Source: Deltaproteobacteria bacterium
GTDB taxonomy: Bacteria; Desulfobacterota; Desulfobacteria; Desulfobacterales; JAFDHS01
DNA: 7,499 nucleotides
Reading direction: 5' to 3'
Assembly (NCBI GenBank): GCA_019308655.1
Contig: JAFDHS010000140.1
Location: forward strand, 1-7,499
Shown here: in pieces, positions 6,077 through 7,499 of the stretch
Layout of the letters: every line of letters begins with the position of its first letter
How positions within the stretch are numbered: the stretch's first letter is position 1
Position numbers and translations under genes: made by a program
Notes under the pieces: generated by a model
Told to the model about the DNA's origin: nothing
The model's database searches: none
What the model saw: the letters and a program-made list of their open reading frames with translations, nothing else

Positions 6077-6415
6077 ATGGAATGTGACAAATGTAAGGCT
6101 ATCATTAACGAGGAAGAATCAAAGGAGCTGCATGGACGGATTTTATGTGAAGATTGCTATATGGATTCACTTTCACCTGCCCGCATGTGTGATCCGTGGG
6201 CCGTTTACAGCGCTAAATCTTTGATGGACAAAAACGAGTCCGGCCTTGAAGTCAATGAAATTCAGGCAAAAATACTCCGGATATTAGAGGAGACCGGAGG
6301 CAAAGAACCGGGGACCATAGCAGATGATCTTGAAAGAGAGCTTGCAGCGCTTCGACATATGGAAAAAGTAAGGGGCGCTCTTAAGGATGGCAAAAAAATC
6401 ATATGCCTGTGGTAG
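6077..6415 (+). CDS. Small zinc-finger / winged-helix-like protein of unknown function
   Basis: Encodes 112 residues, no named family recognised with certainty. The N-terminus carries two CxxC pairs 17 residues apart (C3/C6 in CDKC, C24/C27 in CEDC), a treble-clef or LIM-like zinc site. A conserved-looking stretch CDPWAVYSAKSLMD (38-51) follows. Residues about 60-112 (EIQAKILRILEETGG ... GKKIICLW) have the helix-helix-wing pattern of a small winged-helix domain. Proteins of this shape are found beside NifX/CGGC genes in Desulfobacterota, recalled rather than searched. A DNA-binding or metal-sensing regulator of the cluster is one possibility; a protein adaptor is another. The ATG follows a strong GAGGAGG (6063-6069) and lies 21 bases after the TGA of the frameshifted NifX gene. 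Thirty-one bases separate it from the next gene. Confidence 0.78.
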   Translation: MECDKCKAIINEEESKELHGRILCEDCYMDSLSPARMCDPWAVYSAKSLMDKNESGLEVNEIQAKILRILEETGGKEPGTIADDLERELAALRHMEKVRGALKDGKKIICLW

Positions 6416-6431
6416 TTTAAAAAAAGTAAAG

Positions 6432-6438
6432 AAAGGAA
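6432..6438 (+). promoter_or_regulatory. Ribosome binding site that fixes the CGGC gene start
   Basis: AAAGGAA lies nine bases before the ATG at 6447. The in-frame ATG further upstream (6387) has no comparable site and falls inside the preceding gene. The family-like sequence (MLKVGIIRCQ) also begins at 6447. Confidence 0.65.
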
Positions 6439-6446
6439 CGGATTTT

Positions 6447-6779
6447 ATGCTGAAAGTTGGAATTATCAGGTGTCAACAAACAGAGGACATGTGCCCCGGA
6501 ACTTCAGATTTCAAGGTCACCCGGGAAGGGACCAAGGCCTTTGAAGAAACCGGACCGGTTGAAATTGTCGGCTTGACAACTTGCGGTGGATGCCCCGGAA
6601 AAAGAGCCATTGCAAGGGCCAAACTGATGGTGGACAGAGGAGCTGAGGCGATTGCTTTCGCATCCTGTATTTCCAGAGGAAATCCTATCGGCTATCCCTG
6701 TCCCCACTTTGCGAACATGAGAGATGCCGTCATCAAAAAAATAGGGCCGGATATTAAAATTTTCGAATACACCCATTAA
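6447..6779 (+). CDS. CGGC-domain putative metal-binding protein
   Basis: Encodes 110 residues from the ATG at 6447. An upstream in-frame ATG at 6387 would add 20 residues (MAKKSYACGSLKK...), but these are Lys-rich, overlap the preceding gene and lack family character. The protein matches the CGGC family: start KVGIIRCQQTEDMCPG with C9 and C16, the name-giving TCGGCPGK (CGGC at 46-49), then FASCISRG (C74) and YPCPHF (C85). Family members are small cysteine-rich proteins thought to bind metal; no reaction has been proven to my knowledge. The six cysteines could form a transfer site for metal or an Fe-S cluster. It is the last gene of the cluster, and no convincing terminator follows it. Its place behind the NifX/ATPase genes fits metal delivery or cluster maturation, which is inference. 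Confidence 0.87.
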   Translation: MLKVGIIRCQQTEDMCPGTSDFKVTREGTKAFEETGPVEIVGLTTCGGCPGKRAIARAKLMVDRGAEAIAFASCISRGNPIGYPCPHFANMRDAVIKKIGPDIKIFEYTH

Positions 6780-6881
6780 TTGGGACATTAACGACTCTAA
6801 TACAAGCACAAAACTTGCGAGTATTTGTCAAAAACAAACAAAATCATACCCTTATTATCTACTGACAAACGTGCCGATTCA

Positions 6882-6910
6882 CCCCTTCCGAATCTTTGAT
6901 CCGGAAGGAG
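6882..6910 (+). repeat. Hairpin element, copy 1
   Basis: CCTTCCG (6884-6890) and CGGAAGG (6902-6908) form a perfect 7-bp stem around an 11-base loop. Outside it, GATTCA (6876-6881) and TGAATC (6912-6917) also pair. The 29-base unit matches the reverse complement of 7131-7159 at 24 of 29 positions by hand alignment, including 13 identical bases (6888-6900). Confidence 0.75.
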
Positions 6911-7053
6911 ATGAATCAGCACCGGAGTCAAATTTTTTAACAATTTAGCATCTCTCTCACTTTTTCCCCTTCGGTCCCCTCTTTTTTTAAACCAGCGCTT
7001 AAAAAAAATTAAACCCCGTTGTTTTTTTCTTTTATATTGTAAGGTTTGGCAAT

Positions 7054-7110
7054 GCATGATACACAGCAACCGCCCGGCCTGATGCGGAAACCAGGCAAAA
7101 ACGGTTATGC
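7054..7110 (+). other. Possible structured leader RNA upstream of the oleA-like gene
   Basis: Three nested pairings can be drawn: GCAT (7054-7057) with ATGC (7107-7110), AACCG (7068-7072) with CGGTT (7102-7106), and GCCTG (7077-7081) with CAGGC (7092-7096). The apical loop ATGCGGAAAC has ten bases. I could not match it to any riboswitch class I know. The pairings are short and could arise by chance. Confidence 0.25.
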
Positions 7111-7130
7111 AAAGCGCTCAACGTCAACTC

Positions 7131-7159
7131 CCCCTCCTGAATCAAAGATTCGGCAGGGG
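7131..7159 (-). repeat. Hairpin element, copy 2 (inverted)
   Basis: CCCCTCCTGAATC (7131-7143) and GATTCGGCAGGGG (7147-7159) form a long, slightly imperfect stem (one mismatch, one G-T pair) around an AAA loop. It is the inverted counterpart of 6882-6910. It ends 38 bases before the oleA-like start codon, so in the transcript it would sit in the 5' leader. Confidence 0.75.
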
Positions 7160-7197
7160 ACTTCTCGGCACAGGAGTAAAAAACAACGATACGTAAT

Positions 7198-7499
7198 ATG
7201 CTGTATTCTAAAGTTCACTTGACTTCATTCGGTTATGAACTTGCCCCGAACGTCGTGACATCGGATGATATTGAAAACCGCCTGGAATCCCTTTATGAAG
7301 CGCTCCATTTACAAAAGGGACAACTGGAAGCCTTAACGGGAATCCGTGAGCGCAGGTTCTGGAACCCTGATTATACCATGCATGAAGGTGCTGCAAAAGC
7401 AGGGAAAAAAGCAATAGAAGATTCAGGCATTTCACCTGAAGATATCGGAATGCTGATTTACGGCGGCGTCTGCAGAGACAATTTAGAGCCCGCAACCGC
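7198..7499 (+). CDS. oleA: OleA-like / 3-oxoacyl-ACP synthase III family protein (3' end missing)
   Basis: One hundred codons are visible, running out of the window; the family has about 340 residues. The N-terminus (MLYSKVHLTSFGYELAPNVV) is the first strand and loop of a thiolase-fold condensing enzyme. TGIRERRFW (about residues 47-55) and GGVCRDNLEPATA (about 88-100) closely resemble the remembered Xanthomonas OleA segments (AGIHARRLW, SVSRDYLEPSTA). OleA joins two long-chain acyl-CoAs by non-decarboxylative Claisen condensation, the first step of head-to-head olefin synthesis. The catalytic Cys lies beyond the edge, so it cannot be checked. The in-frame stop TAA (7177-7179) leaves ATG 7198 as the only good start; the nearest Shine-Dalgarno, AGGAG (7172-7176), is 21 bases away, unusually far. 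A FabH-like KAS III is the main alternative. The gene looks unrelated to the metal-cofactor cluster upstream. Confidence 0.75.
   Translation, partial: MLYSKVHLTSFGYELAPNVVTSDDIENRLESLYEALHLQKGQLEALTGIRERRFWNPDYTMHEGAAKAGKKAIEDSGISPEDIGMLIYGGVCRDNLEPAT

Larger units (their letters stand above)
6780..7197. other. 418-base intergenic region
   Basis: No credible gene on either strand. It contains a hairpin element at 6882-6910 repeated in inverted orientation at 7131-7159. Between them are pyrimidine-rich and A/T-rich tracts, including TTTTTTTAA (6982-6990) pairing with TTAAAAAAA (6999-7007). A possible nested stem lies at 7054-7110. No good sigma-70 or sigma-54 promoter could be picked by eye for the downstream oleA-like gene, although one is expected here. 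No clear terminator follows the CGGC gene. Confidence 0.6.

Noticed and set aside
6387..6446. Upstream ATG extending the CGGC protein by 20 residues
   Set aside because: It overlaps the previous gene, lacks a good ribosome site, and the family-like sequence begins at 6447.
7046..7062. TTGGCAATGCATGAT as a second sigma-54 promoter
   Set aside because: It has a GG-like -24 element but no GC dinucleotide at the required ten-base spacing.
6797..7069. 90-codon minus-strand open frame in the intergenic region
   Set aside because: Lys/Arg/Phe-rich translation from A/T homopolymers, no recognisable family, no credible ribosome site.
7054..7130. Cyclic-di-GMP (GEMM) or SAH riboswitch before the oleA-like gene
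   Set aside because: Fragments such as GCAAAGC and GCGCTCAACG resemble conserved bits, but the ordered motifs and helices of these classes are not present.

Overview
The window looks like chromosomal DNA of an anaerobic Desulfobacterota-type bacterium (sulfate reducer or relative). That is an inference from gene content: an 'orange protein' (ORP)-like metal-cofactor cluster with NifX-family proteins, MinD/Mrp-type ATPases carrying ferredoxin domains, a DUF5320 protein and a CGGC-domain protein behind a sigma-54 promoter, next to an OleA-type thiolase. All confident genes read on the + strand.

Layout. 1-714: 3' part of a COG1237-type metallo-beta-lactamase-fold hydrolase. 715-823: spacer with a perfect 2 x 21-bp tandem repeat. 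824-1669: DUF89/ARMT1-like metal-dependent phosphatase. 1670-1911: non-coding, with a perfect 24-bp palindrome, a second hairpin, an AT-rich stretch and a near-consensus sigma-54 promoter (1863-1878). 1912-6779: a seven-gene cluster: NifX-type protein, DUF5320 protein, COG0731-like radical SAM protein, a 606-residue ATPase made of two MinD/ferredoxin units joined end to end, a second NifX-type protein with a Gly-rich tail (apparently frameshifted), a small zinc-finger/winged-helix protein, and a CGGC-domain protein. Two hairpins (2650-2715) lie between genes 2 and 3. 6780-7197: 418 non-coding bases with inverted copies of a hairpin element and a possible structured leader. 7198-7499: 5' part of an OleA-like gene that leaves the window.

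How the genes may work together. In Desulfovibrio vulgaris the ORP complex comprises a small NifX-like protein that can bind a Mo-Cu-S cluster, MinD-type ATPases with ferredoxin motifs and accessory proteins, encoded by sigma-54-controlled operons. The cluster here has the same logic. The NifX-type proteins would carry a metal-sulfur cofactor, the Fe-S ATPase would drive loading or transfer, and the radical SAM, CGGC and zinc-finger proteins would be modification, metal-handling or regulatory partners. The cofactor and target are unknown. Main unusual points: the ATPase pair fused in one chain, the sigma-54 promoter, the frame break in the Gly-rich tail at about 5969-5972, and the inverted hairpin pair before the oleA-like gene. 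No rRNA, tRNA, CRISPR array, transposase or recognisable origin was seen.
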